From the NCBI RefSeq assembly GCF_025147485.1, contig NZ_CP102263.1:4229501-4293500 (forward strand): a stretch of 64,000 nucleotides of DNA, given 5' to 3'. Position numbers and translations under genes: made by a program. Numbering within the stretch: position 1 is the stretch's first letter; each line of letters opens with the position of its first letter. The DNA comes from Bacteroides uniformis (GTDB lineage Bacteria; Bacteroidota; Bacteroidia; Bacteroidales; Bacteroidaceae). Below are positions 33,831-41,750 of the stretch, piece after piece. The notes under the pieces are model-generated. The model ran no database searches. It was not told the DNA's origin and saw only the letters and a list, made by a program, of their open reading frames with translations.

Positions 33831-34310
33831 TTATCCTAACGGATTTTCTCCCTGGTCGCCATCGGAACCGCCGCCATCCGGATTTGGTTTGGAGCTACCC
33901 CCGCCAGAAACGGTGCCGTTGCCCGACCAATCCATCTTCTCTACGCTGGCGCGGGTCAGCATGTCCCTAAAGTAGAAGCCCGGGGTGAAGATAATCTTGC
34001 GGCGATAAATCGTGCTTGCCGTCACGTCTTCCAGTTTGTCCTGGCTCTTGGCATTGATGCCGGGACGGAAACAGCCGAACTCACCCAGCTGTACTGAAAA
34101 TCCCTTGTTGATATCCATATTCAAGGTGTCGATCAATCCGTCCAGCACCAACTTCACCACACCGCGAGGCGCCATGCCTATCTTGGAAACCTCGTCGCAT
34201 AAATCCTTAAAACCTACCACACCCAAAGTTTTCATCTGCGCCACGTACTTTTCCGTTTTTGTCTCGTCAAAACCGAATACTCTCTTTTTTACTTCATAAT
34301 TCAAAGCCAT
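33831..34310 (-). CDS. HU-like DNA-binding protein with Gly-rich tail
   Basis: The 159-residue protein carries an HU/IHF-type domain (about 20-120; FKDLCDEVSKIG, then the strand GFSVQLGEFGCFRPGI and the DNA-arm region). About 28 C-terminal residues are low-complexity Gly/Ser/Asn/Asp (SGGGSSKPNPDGGGSDG). This is the HU-related group widespread in Bacteroidales, longer than canonical 90-residue HU. It probably bends or coats DNA. A -7 box lies at 34395-34402. It is on the same strand as the DUF4248 gene, 126 bp upstream of it. Confidence 0.85.
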   Translation of the reverse strand: MALNYEVKKRVFGFDETKTEKYVAQMKTLGVVGFKDLCDEVSKIGMAPRGVVKLVLDGLIDTLNMDINKGFSVQLGEFGCFRPGINAKSQDKLEDVTASTIYRRKIIFTPGFYFRDMLTRASVEKMDWSGNGTVSGGGSSKPNPDGGGSDGDQGENPLG

Positions 34311-34394
34311 AGTTTTTTAATTTTAAGTTGATTAATAAAAGTCGGTCTTGTTCGCTCGTCAGTCTGCAAAACCAGTTTCTTTGTGACCACGATG

Positions 34395-34402
34395 CAAAGA
34401 TA
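34395..34402 (-). promoter_or_regulatory. Promoter -7 box for the HU-like gene
   Basis: TATCTTTG on the minus strand, 85 bp before the start codon at 34310, with no clear -33 box. Confidence 0.5.
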
Positions 34403-34557
34403 CAATAGGCAGAAAACGGGGTGGTGCTTTAACGGAGGTTTAAGGAGGTTTTCGTAGGATAAAAAAGGATATTGGAGAAAAAGAAAGGAACTGATAGACA
34501 ATGACTAAGAAATTTTATTCCTTAATCATACATTGTTTTTATCCTTTACGGCATCTT

Positions 34558-34948
34558 TAATTGACAGCGTAAAAAAGTTCAGGTTCTTTTCTCTCTGAAT
34601 TTGCGCTTGCAAACTCCAAACTCTTTTTTCCGAAAAATGGATAGTGGTAGTTTCGTGAGCCGACAGGACATAGGGCAATGCACCTTCCACATGAAATACA
34701 TTGACTTTCATCTGTCTTTATGGGGTTCTCCGACGCAATGGCACGTGTCGGGCACTCTTCCTGAATAGGACGGCACGCCTACGACCAACAATGCATTGCG
34801 TCCCAATCTCAAACCGGGGGATTAAAACATTACTCGTAATGTCATGTTGGATATTATCGGCGTGCAGCTGCTTGACGATACCCTGCACGATGGCTTTGGT
34901 AGTAAATGTAGCACTGAAAAAAACAGAATGGACTTTATGTATCTCCAT
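34558..34948 (-). pseudogene. Decayed EFR1-type flavodoxin/ferredoxin gene
   Basis: An ATG at 34948 opens an N-terminal flavodoxin segment (MEIHKVHSVFFSATFTTKAI). The match continues in a different frame as ALLVVGVPSYSGRVPDT, then in another as TDESQCISCGRCIALCPVGS, the C-x2-C-x2-C-x3-CP cluster motif of a 4Fe-4S ferredoxin, ending at TAA 34558-34560. Intact EFR1 proteins fuse a flavodoxin domain to ferredoxin domains over about 260 residues. Here at least one frameshift and a large internal deletion leave about 390 bp. Two short open frames (34526-34711 and 34718-34948) are by-products. Confidence 0.7.
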
Positions 34949-34989
34949 AAATCTTAATTTATCCGATTAAATTTCTAATAACCGTAAAT

Positions 34990-35245
34990 TTATTGGTATC
35001 CGTTCAAGGTCAGGCAGAAGAAGTCACTGTCATCATACGGATAATCGTATTCGATGGGGAGTTCTTCTTTCTCTATTTTCTTGAATCCGGCTTTCTCATA
35101 AAACAGATGTGCTCTGTCCGTATTCTTGGGGGTGTCGAGAATGATTTGCCTCCAGCTTTTTCAATATGCGGAATAACAGCCCTTTATCCATATTGAGCTC
35201 ACGGGATATGTCCTTTGCATTTCGATTCGGATACAAATACACATC
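34990..35245 (-). pseudogene. Remnant of a bifunctional MarR/GNAT gene
   Basis: Reading the minus strand, a helix-turn-helix fragment (AKDISRELNMDKGLLFRILK, about 35145-35225) is followed, in another frame, by the C-terminal end of a GNAT acetyltransferase (ILDTPKNTDRAHLFYEKAGF, then SDFFCLTLNGYQ and a stop at 34990-34992). Bacteroides encode fused MarR-type regulator/GNAT proteins of roughly 300 residues; here the middle is missing and the joint is frameshifted. The remnant abuts the end of the HU-like gene at 35253. I cannot see its original start. Confidence 0.65.
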
Positions 35246-35252
35246 TTGAATT

Positions 35253-35870
35253 TTACCTCTTTCTGGCATACACCACACTCGGCCCCATCCCATGCCTCAT
35301 CAGCACCCCTTCTTCTATAAACCTATTCAAATCGACAACAGCCTGCTTATAACTACGTCCTGCCAGCCGTGCATACTGGGAGCGATTGATGCAGGGATAC
35401 TGCTGCAAATACTCATCCAGCAACTGCCAGCGCTGCTCCACGCCCAACGCCTCATCGGCAGACGAAGCAGGCACCGATGCCGATTGCGGACAACGCTCCA
35501 ACTGCATCTTACCTTTCAAATCCTTATAGAACTCCCTGCCCAGACGGAAATTCAACCCGCGCAAAGCGATGGAGGCAGCACGAAGCTCTTTCTTGTCCGT
35601 CGCCTGGCGGGTACAACTCAAAGAGGGGGTGAAGTAACCCAGTTCGCCCAGCTCCACCGTCCAGCCATTGGCAAGGCAGTCGCGCAACTCATCCATAAAG
35701 CCTGCCATCGCTCCTTCCAGCAGGCTGCGGCTGAGACCGGTGAAAAGATGTACACGCTCTATAAATTCCTTGCGGTCGATGGTGCCCTTGGGGACAAAGC
35801 GGGCATAAAGGGATTGTTGCTCGCCGGTCTGGCGGACGTCGGGTTTCTCGAAAAAGGTCGTAATACGCAC
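35253..35870 (-). CDS. HU-like DNA-binding protein with C-terminal winged-helix-like domain
   Basis: The 205-residue protein has an HU-type domain in the N-terminal two-thirds (IDRKEFIERVHLFTGLSRSL, then GWTVELGELGYFTPSL) and a C-terminal part (about 140-205, LLDEYLQQYPCINRSQYARL... MGPSVVYARK) that looks like a helix-turn-helix. I use the GTG at 35870 because the codon before it is a stop and the next in-frame ATG would remove part of the HU domain. A -7 box (TATATTTG, 36059-36066, minus) implies a leader that includes palindrome array 3. Confidence 0.8.
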   Translation of the reverse strand: MRITTFFEKPDVRQTGEQQSLYARFVPKGTIDRKEFIERVHLFTGLSRSLLEGAMAGFMDELRDCLANGWTVELGELGYFTPSLSCTRQATDKKELRAASIALRGLNFRLGREFYKDLKGKMQLERCPQSASVPASSADEALGVEQRWQLLDEYLQQYPCINRSQYARLAGRSYKQAVVDLNRFIEEGVLMRHGMGPSVVYARKR

Positions 35871-35958
35871 TCATATATATTCTGTTTTTAAATGGTCCTG
35901 CAATTCCGTCATTTCTTCTTCCACGGCATTAAGGAGAAGAAATGCTATTCTTTAATCA

Positions 35959-36042
35959 TTCCACCATGGAGAAAATATCATTCCACCACGGAAGAAAAAT
36001 CGTTCCACCATGGTAGAACGATTTTTTCCACACGATGGAACG
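35959..36042. repeat. Array 3: 22-bp units with core TTCCACCATGGTGGAA
   Basis: Units start at 35959, 35981, 36003 and 36026 (22, 22 and 23 bp apart). Unit 3 is the best palindrome: from 35995 to 36026 a 32-bp dyad reads AAAAATCGTTCCACCATGGT and onward with a single mismatched pair. The core is the same as in array 5. The array lies between the divergent HU-like (minus) and DUF3843 (plus) genes. Confidence 0.85.
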
Positions 36043-36058
36043 ATTTAATAGTAGCATA

Positions 36059-36066
36059 CAAATATA
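36059..36066 (-). promoter_or_regulatory. -7 box for the HU-like gene, upstream of array 3
   Basis: TATATTTG on the minus strand. Transcription from here toward 35870 would copy array 3 into RNA as part of an approximately 180-nt leader. Confidence 0.4.
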
Positions 36067-36167
36067 CTAATCGAAAGGAGGAAAAACAAGAAAATTCCCA
36101 TAAAAAACATATCTTTACGCTGGAAATGAAACATATAAAAAATACACACCAAACTCACTTTAGAGTC

Positions 36168-37676
36168 ATGAAGAAAATATATCCCAAAAAATGGTTGGAA
36201 CTGCATCCGTACAAGCAGACAAACAGCGTTGACCAGTACTACGTCGGCATTGCAAACGAAATCCACAAAAGACTTTACTCTTCAACGATAGCCGACGCCT
36301 TCGAAGAAGAGGAAAACATACGCTATACAAGCCTCTGCCTCGCCGCATGGTTTGAGGACGTCATCTCCCAGACCGGCATCTGGCAGGCATTCACTGCCGA
36401 GTGCCGGAAGCGATACGGAGCCTATCTGCCCTTCTACCCCATCAAAGGCGATTATTTTCCGGATGAAATCAATCTGGAGGACATACGCTTTCTGCTTTGG
36501 CACCATATACAATATCTGTGCCGGGGAATAAGCGCCATCAACCCCGAGAATCCCGGAATAGAGCAGACTGCACAAGAGATATACGGACTGCTTGCAGAGG
36601 AATACGAAACCGCTCCCGAAAATGAAAGGATGCAGGAATTTCTATACCACTCTGCCATGGGAGAAGAAGACTTCTTCCGCTACCGGGAGATACTGGATTG
36701 GTTTCACTACCAATGCTACTTCAACATCGAAAATGTCGCCCAATGCCGGGACGAAGCTGAACGGTTGCTGGATGATGAAAAGATTACTCCCGAAATGGCA
36801 GAGACCCTCATATATGCCACACGCACCTCACTGACGTTCAAAGGCCGCCGCAACCTGCTGTCGCTGACCTCACCGGAATGGCTGGCTCTCATCGGAAAAG
36901 CCCATCCCGAACATCAGCTTTGGGGCAAGGTGAAGGCACGGGAAAACAGTTGCTATCTGCTGGAGAAAGAAGACGATGAATTTCTGTACGTCAAAGATTT
37001 GTGCAGTGAGGACGAAGGCGAATTCAAGATAACCAAGAAGTCCTTGAACCTTTCGGCCATCCGTAGCCGAGAGGCAGGGAAAAGCACCCTTATCTGCGAA
37101 CTGATTTATTTTGGCAACGCATGGTGGCAGTGCGGCATGCTTCTCGAAAACAAGTACGACCAGAAAATGGCGGAATATGTGGACGACTTGACGAAACAGA
37201 AAGAAAAGACGAATGAAAAGGCTACATTCCATGATTTCATAAAAGCATCCGGCGGGAAATCTTTTGTATTCTGCCAATCGCAAGAGGAAATCTCTGATTT
37301 TCTGCTGAACAAGATGGGATACGGCTTGAAAGAAGACCTGGACATACCACGCATACATACAGAAACCGGAGCCATGCTGATGGCCAACCCGCACACCGGC
37401 CTACATATCCAATTCAAGCTGTGCGAATGCATCAAATCTCCGGACAACCCCAATTATAATAAGGAGGAAGCAGAGAAAAACGCCATTATGTTCATCGTCA
37501 ACCCAGACATTATCCCCTACCAATTGAGTTGCATCCTGCAAGACGAAGGCATGCTTCCGGATGCTTATCTGAACAGTTTGCAAAGAAAAGAATACGGGCA
37601 AGAGTTCATACGCAAGAATGCACACTTCCTGACTGATTATTTCCATTATCGGTGTCGGGAGAAAGACTTTGATTAG
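36168..37676 (+). CDS. DUF3843 family protein
   Basis: The protein starts MKKIYPKKWLELHPYKQTNS, the conserved opening of the DUF3843 family of Bacteroidales, so I place the start at the ATG at 36168 (502 residues). The open frame continues upstream to 35892, but that extension translates palindrome array 3 and is not credible. The sequence is soluble, rich in aromatic and acidic residues, with no signal peptide or known catalytic motif. Its function is unknown. The gene is alone. Its likely promoter element (TATCTTTA near 36109-36116) lies between array 3 and the start. Confidence 0.8.
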   Translation: MKKIYPKKWLELHPYKQTNSVDQYYVGIANEIHKRLYSSTIADAFEEEENIRYTSLCLAAWFEDVISQTGIWQAFTAECRKRYGAYLPFYPIKGDYFPDEINLEDIRFLLWHHIQYLCRGISAINPENPGIEQTAQEIYGLLAEEYETAPENERMQEFLYHSAMGEEDFFRYREILDWFHYQCYFNIENVAQCRDEAERLLDDEKITPEMAETLIYATRTSLTFKGRRNLLSLTSPEWLALIGKAHPEHQLWGKVKARENSCYLLEKEDDEFLYVKDLCSEDEGEFKITKKSLNLSAIRSREAGKSTLICELIYFGNAWWQCGMLLENKYDQKMAEYVDDLTKQKEKTNEKATFHDFIKASGGKSFVFCQSQEEISDFLLNKMGYGLKEDLDIPRIHTETGAMLMANPHTGLHIQFKLCECIKSPDNPNYNKEEAEKNAIMFIVNPDIIPYQLSCILQDEGMLPDAYLNSLQRKEYGQEFIRKNAHFLTDYFHYRCREKDFD

Positions 37677-37727
37677 TTGAAAATGGGGGGTGAATACCAC
37701 TTTTGACACATTTCCAACTACCAATTA

Positions 37728-38414
37728 TCATAGTGCTTTCCAGAACTTCTGGAAATCCTTATACCGTCCGTAGCACACTAACTGGTCGCCGGCTTGTATC
37801 TGGTCATTTTCCGGCAGTTCGTTCAGTACATTGTGTTCCACATACGAGACGCCCAGGCAATTCTTCAAAGTCTCGGCACGTTTCAAGGCGAGCATCTTCA
37901 GGCCAAACTCCTTATCGAGATTCAATTCATTGGCATAATAGCCAATGAACTTGTCCGGAACGGTGAACTTGACTACATAATAATCCGGTGCCACGCGGAA
38001 GGTCTCCATATCGGCACCGAATTCCAGCAACTGTACCAGTCCGCGTGCGGCATCCTCCTCGGGAGTAAGAATGCGTTCCAGCTCAAAGGCCTCGAGCACG
38101 GAACGGTGGACAGCGTCAATGGCGCGGGCATAGATATGCTGCACCTTCTTCTGCTTCAGCAAAGCCACTACACGGATGGATGCACCGAAATTCTCGCCGA
38201 TGGCAACAATCACCACATCCACACTGTTCAGCGGCAATACGGACAAGGCCTGCTCGTCCGTAGCGTCGATGACAAAGGCTGTGGCAATCTTTTCCTTCAG
38301 ACTATCCACCCGGCCGACGCTCACGTCCGCACCTATCACTTCGTGCCCCAGTGCAGAAAGCTCTTCTGCCAGCACGTGACCATAATTCCCTAAACCGATA
38401 ATAATATACTTCAT
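37728..38414 (-). CDS. trkA: TrkA/KtrA-type potassium uptake regulator
   Basis: This cytoplasmic gating subunit binds nucleotides and controls the TrkH/KtrB channel. The 228-residue protein (ATG at 38414; the open frame extends upstream into trkH without a plausible start) has a Rossmann RCK-N domain beginning IIIGLGNYGHVLAEEL with the GxGxxG-type glycine motif and the acidic residue that ends strand 2 (GADVS). A C-terminal TrkA-C domain (about 140-225) follows, ending GDQLVCYGRYKDFQKF. It is 5 bp downstream of the trkH-like gene. Confidence 0.92.
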   Translation of the reverse strand: MKYIIIGLGNYGHVLAEELSALGHEVIGADVSVGRVDSLKEKIATAFVIDATDEQALSVLPLNSVDVVIVAIGENFGASIRVVALLKQKKVQHIYARAIDAVHRSVLEAFELERILTPEEDAARGLVQLLEFGADMETFRVAPDYYVVKFTVPDKFIGYYANELNLDKEFGLKMLALKRAETLKNCLGVSYVEHNVLNELPENDQIQAGDQLVCYGRYKDFQKFWKAL

Positions 38415-38419
38415 CTTAT

Positions 38420-40249
38420 TTAATTGATTATAATCTGACCACTCGGATACTGATACTTCGTATGCTTCTTCTGCTTGATGATGCCAAGCATCAGCGTAAT
38501 TAGTCCCACACGCCCCACAAACATCAGCAGTGCCACCAGCAGCTTGCTGTCGTCTCCCAACCGCGGGGTAAGGTTCAAACTGGACCCCACCGTGCTCAAT
38601 GCCGACACACACTCGAAGGTAATGGCCAAAAGCGACGTACCCGGCTCCAGAATGCTGATGATGAAAATAAACAGCAACAAGACGCCGAACGACATCACCA
38701 CCGTGGCATTGGAACGACGGATAGAATCGTGTGACAGCTCACGGCCAAACACCTCTACCCGTTCCGTGCCGCGCAACACAGCCACCAGATTCAGCACCAC
38801 TACCGCAAAGGCATTTACCTTGATACCGCCTGCCGTAGACTGTGAACCGCCTCCCACCCACATCAGAAACAGATATATAAGCAATGTCTGTACCCCCAAG
38901 CCTGCCAAGTCCACACTGGTAAAGCCTGCCGTACGGGGACACGTGGCATTGAAAAACGCCTGCGTCCACTTGTCTGCCACCGACATGCCGGCGAAGGAGG
39001 CATTCCACTCAAAGACAGCAATGCCCACCGTGCCCAGTACCAGTAGCAGGAAGGTGACTATCAGTACAATCTTTGTATTCAGGTTGTACAGATGGTAAAA
39101 ACGCTTGCCGTCCCAATGCCACGTACGCAGAAAGTGCCACAGACGACGCAGATGGTAAAGAATAATATCCTTGAAATTCACCAGTATGGGGAAACCGATA
39201 CCCCCCAAAATAATCAGCAGAGATATATAGATGAAGAACGGATTGTGCCCCGTCATCACCAACGGATTACCCAGATTTCCGGGCAACGTGGAGAATCCCG
39301 CATTGCAGAAAGCGGAAATGGCATGAAAAGCGGAAAAGGCCAGCTCTTCCTGAAGGTCCATCCCCATCGTCCCGTGGATGTCTCCCCAGATAGCAAGCAT
39401 CCCTATTCCTTCAATCACCAGCGTAAAGGCCAGAATATAGACCAGGGTGGAGAGCAAGGAATTCAAGGAATTGGAACTCACCATGTCGCGCACCACCAAC
39501 TGATTGTACAACGAGGTATTACCCATGAAGAACATGGCAAAGAAGCTCGTCAGTGTCATCACTCCCAGACCGCCTATCTGAATCAGCAGAATGATTACCA
39601 CAAAACCGGTCGGGGTAAAAGTGGACGCCACATCGACAGACGTCAGCCCCGTGACGCACACCGCACTGGTGGATATGAACAGCGAGTCGACCCACGATAT
39701 GCCGTTCATCGTGCAGCGCGGCAACATCAACAGCCCCGTGCCTATCATTATGATTATCAGGAAACTTGCAGCCAGAATAAGCGAAGGGTTCGTACGCCGC
39801 CCCAACAACCGTACCAGCCCGTTGGAAAGGCTGAAAAAGGAAAACACCAGCAGCAGGACAAGATGATAGGCCTTGCCATGCAGAAATTCCCAGAACTGCA
39901 AGATGGCGCCCTCCTCCTCCGGACGATGGAAAATGACCGGAATAAGGGTCAGATAGAGCAGAATGGTCAGTATCCAGGTGAGCTTACTGAACGTGCGCCG
40001 GGTATCCTTGTATTCCAGCAAAATGCGAAGGGTGACATCTACCAGAAAAACAATCCACACCCCATGGTACAAGCGTTGGAGCTGATGCGCCTCGACCTCT
40101 GAAATCGTAAAGCCATGCTCATAGACCACGCCGACAATCAGCAGGATGGAGGCCAAATAAGTGATGGAAGTCATTACTCCCACTGTCATCCGTACGTAAG
40201 GGTGAATCCATTTATTTTGATACAAAAGGAATTTATGATAAATCTTCAT
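38420..40249 (-). CDS. trkH: TrkH/KtrB-type potassium channel subunit
   Basis: This inner-membrane potassium translocator has 609 residues. About four extra N-terminal helices (residues 15-150) precede the four M1-P-M2 pore repeats that start near 185. Filter-like motifs include STSAVCVTGLTSVD (about 193-206), AFCNAGFSTLPGN (about 310-322) and CPRTAGFTSVD (about 445-455). The N-terminal extension is a known variant in Bacteroidetes. It is co-transcribed with trkA downstream. I see no own promoter with certainty. Confidence 0.93.
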   Translation of the reverse strand: MKIYHKFLLYQNKWIHPYVRMTVGVMTSITYLASILLIVGVVYEHGFTISEVEAHQLQRLYHGVWIVFLVDVTLRILLEYKDTRRTFSKLTWILTILLYLTLIPVIFHRPEEEGAILQFWEFLHGKAYHLVLLLVFSFFSLSNGLVRLLGRRTNPSLILAASFLIIIMIGTGLLMLPRCTMNGISWVDSLFISTSAVCVTGLTSVDVASTFTPTGFVVIILLIQIGGLGVMTLTSFFAMFFMGNTSLYNQLVVRDMVSSNSLNSLLSTLVYILAFTLVIEGIGMLAIWGDIHGTMGMDLQEELAFSAFHAISAFCNAGFSTLPGNLGNPLVMTGHNPFFIYISLLIILGGIGFPILVNFKDIILYHLRRLWHFLRTWHWDGKRFYHLYNLNTKIVLIVTFLLLVLGTVGIAVFEWNASFAGMSVADKWTQAFFNATCPRTAGFTSVDLAGLGVQTLLIYLFLMWVGGGSQSTAGGIKVNAFAVVVLNLVAVLRGTERVEVFGRELSHDSIRRSNATVVMSFGVLLLFIFIISILEPGTSLLAITFECVSALSTVGSSLNLTPRLGDDSKLLVALLMFVGRVGLITLMLGIIKQKKHTKYQYPSGQIIIN

Positions 40250-40344
40250 AAATGCATCGATTAATGAAACGCGGCAAACTTAGACAAATATACCTTGATA
40301 TACAAAAAACAAAAGGAAAAAGAAATTGGTTCAAAAATAATAGC

Positions 40345-40352
40345 TACATTTG
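40345..40352 (+). promoter_or_regulatory. Promoter -7 box for the TrpB2-like gene
   Basis: TACATTTG, 31 bp before the ATG at 40383. Confidence 0.5.
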
Positions 40353-40382
40353 GGCATTGAATTATTAATAATTTTAACCACT

Positions 40383-41750
40383 ATGAGCAACAAAAAGAAA
40401 AGATTCATTCTCCCGGAAGAGGAAATCCCACAGTACTGGTATAACATACAAGCCGATATGGTGAACAAGCCCATGCCACCGCTTCACCCCGGCACCAAGC
40501 AACCGCTGAAAGCAGAAGACTTGTATCCTATCTTTGCCGAGGAACTCTGCCGCCAGGAACTGAATCAGACCGACACGTGGATTGAAATCCCCGAAGAGGT
40601 CCGCGAAATGTACAAATACTACCGCAGCACTCCGCTGGTGCGCGCTTATGGATTGGAGAAAGCGCTCGGCACACCGGCACATATCTACTTCAAGAACGAG
40701 AGCGTCAGCCCGATGGGCTCGCACAAGCTGAACTCCGCCATCCCGCAGGCATACTATTGCAAGCAGGAGGGAGTGACTAACGTGACCACCGAAACCGGTG
40801 CCGGACAATGGGGAGCTTCCCTGGCATATGCCGCCCGCCTCTTCGGACTGGAAGCCGCTGTCTATCAGGTAAAAATCAGTTACGAGCAAAAGCCCTACCG
40901 CCGCAGCATCATGCAGACATTCGGTGCGCAGGTTACCCCGTCTCCCTCCATGTCTACCCGCGCCGGAAAAGATATACTGACCGCCCATCCCAACTATCAG
41001 GGCTCGCTGGGAACAGCCATTTCCGAAGCCATAGAGCTGGCACAGACCACTCCCAACTGCAAATATACCCTCGGCTCCGTATTGAGCCACGTGGCCCTGC
41101 ACCAGACCGTCATCGGACTGGAAGCCGAAAAGCAGATGGAAATGGCGGGTGAATATCCCGACACCGTCATCGCCTGCTTCGGAGGAGGTTCCAACTTTGG
41201 CGGTATCGCCTTCCCCTTCATGCGCCACAACATCCTCGAAGGAAAGAAAACACGCTTTGTCGCCGCCGAACCTGCTTCATGTCCGAAGCTGACACGCGGC
41301 AAATTCCAATACGACTTCGGAGACGAGGCCGGATACACTCCGTTGCTGCCCATGTTTACACTGGGACACAACTTTGCCCCTGCCAATATCCATGCCGGCG
41401 GCCTACGCTATCACGGTGCAGGTGTCATCGTATCACAACTGCTGAAAGACGGTTATATGGAAGCGGTGGACATCAAGCAGCTCGAATCATTCGACGCCGG
41501 TTGTCTGTTTGCGCAAGCAGAGGGCATCATCCCCGCCCCCGAGTCCTGCCATGCCATTGCCGCCACCATCCGCGAAGCAAACAAATGCAAGGAAACGGGT
41601 GAAGAGAAGGTGATTCTGTTCAACCTTTCCGGTCACGGACTTATCGACATGGCATCCTACGACAAGTATTTGTCCGGCGATTTAGTGAATTACGAGCTGA
41701 CGGATGCCGACATCCAGAAGAATCTGGACGAGATAGGCAATCTGGCTTAA
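40383..41750 (+). CDS. TrpB2-like PLP enzyme (tryptophan synthase beta-like)
   Basis: TrpB2 enzymes condense indole or a similar nucleophile with serine or phosphoserine. The 455-residue protein has the PLP lysine Lys115 in GSHKLNSA, the TGAGQWG loop (about 139-145) and the phosphate-binding GGGSNF (about 273-278). The longer N-terminal region (LHPGTKQPLKAEDLYPIF) marks it as TrpB2 rather than canonical TrpB1. I start at 40383, where MSNKKKRFILPEEEIPQYWYN agrees with the family; the upstream ATG at 40350 lies inside the promoter region. No trpA or other trp genes are adjacent. It converges on clcA with a 4-bp overlap of the stop codons. Confidence 0.88.
   Translation: MSNKKKRFILPEEEIPQYWYNIQADMVNKPMPPLHPGTKQPLKAEDLYPIFAEELCRQELNQTDTWIEIPEEVREMYKYYRSTPLVRAYGLEKALGTPAHIYFKNESVSPMGSHKLNSAIPQAYYCKQEGVTNVTTETGAGQWGASLAYAARLFGLEAAVYQVKISYEQKPYRRSIMQTFGAQVTPSPSMSTRAGKDILTAHPNYQGSLGTAISEAIELAQTTPNCKYTLGSVLSHVALHQTVIGLEAEKQMEMAGEYPDTVIACFGGGSNFGGIAFPFMRHNILEGKKTRFVAAEPASCPKLTRGKFQYDFGDEAGYTPLLPMFTLGHNFAPANIHAGGLRYHGAGVIVSQLLKDGYMEAVDIKQLESFDAGCLFAQAEGIIPAPESCHAIAATIREANKCKETGEEKVILFNLSGHGLIDMASYDKYLSGDLVNYELTDADIQKNLDEIGNLA

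Noticed and set aside
35096..35293. 65-residue minus-strand open frame as an intact HTH protein
   Set aside because: It starts inside the HU-like gene in another frame and contains only a fragment of an HTH domain. It is part of the MarR/GNAT remnant.
35892..36167. N-terminal 92-residue extension of the DUF3843 open frame
   Set aside because: It translates palindrome array 3 and a promoter region. The family's conserved N terminus begins at the ATG at 36168.
38415..38612. N-terminal extension of the trkA open frame into the end of trkH
   Set aside because: The Rossmann domain starts at MKYIIIGLGN (38414). The extension is out-of-frame reading of trkH.
39092..40102. 336-residue plus-strand open frame opposite trkH
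   Set aside because: Its Gln/His/Arg-rich composition is what antisense of membrane-protein codons gives; trkH filter motifs are on the other strand.
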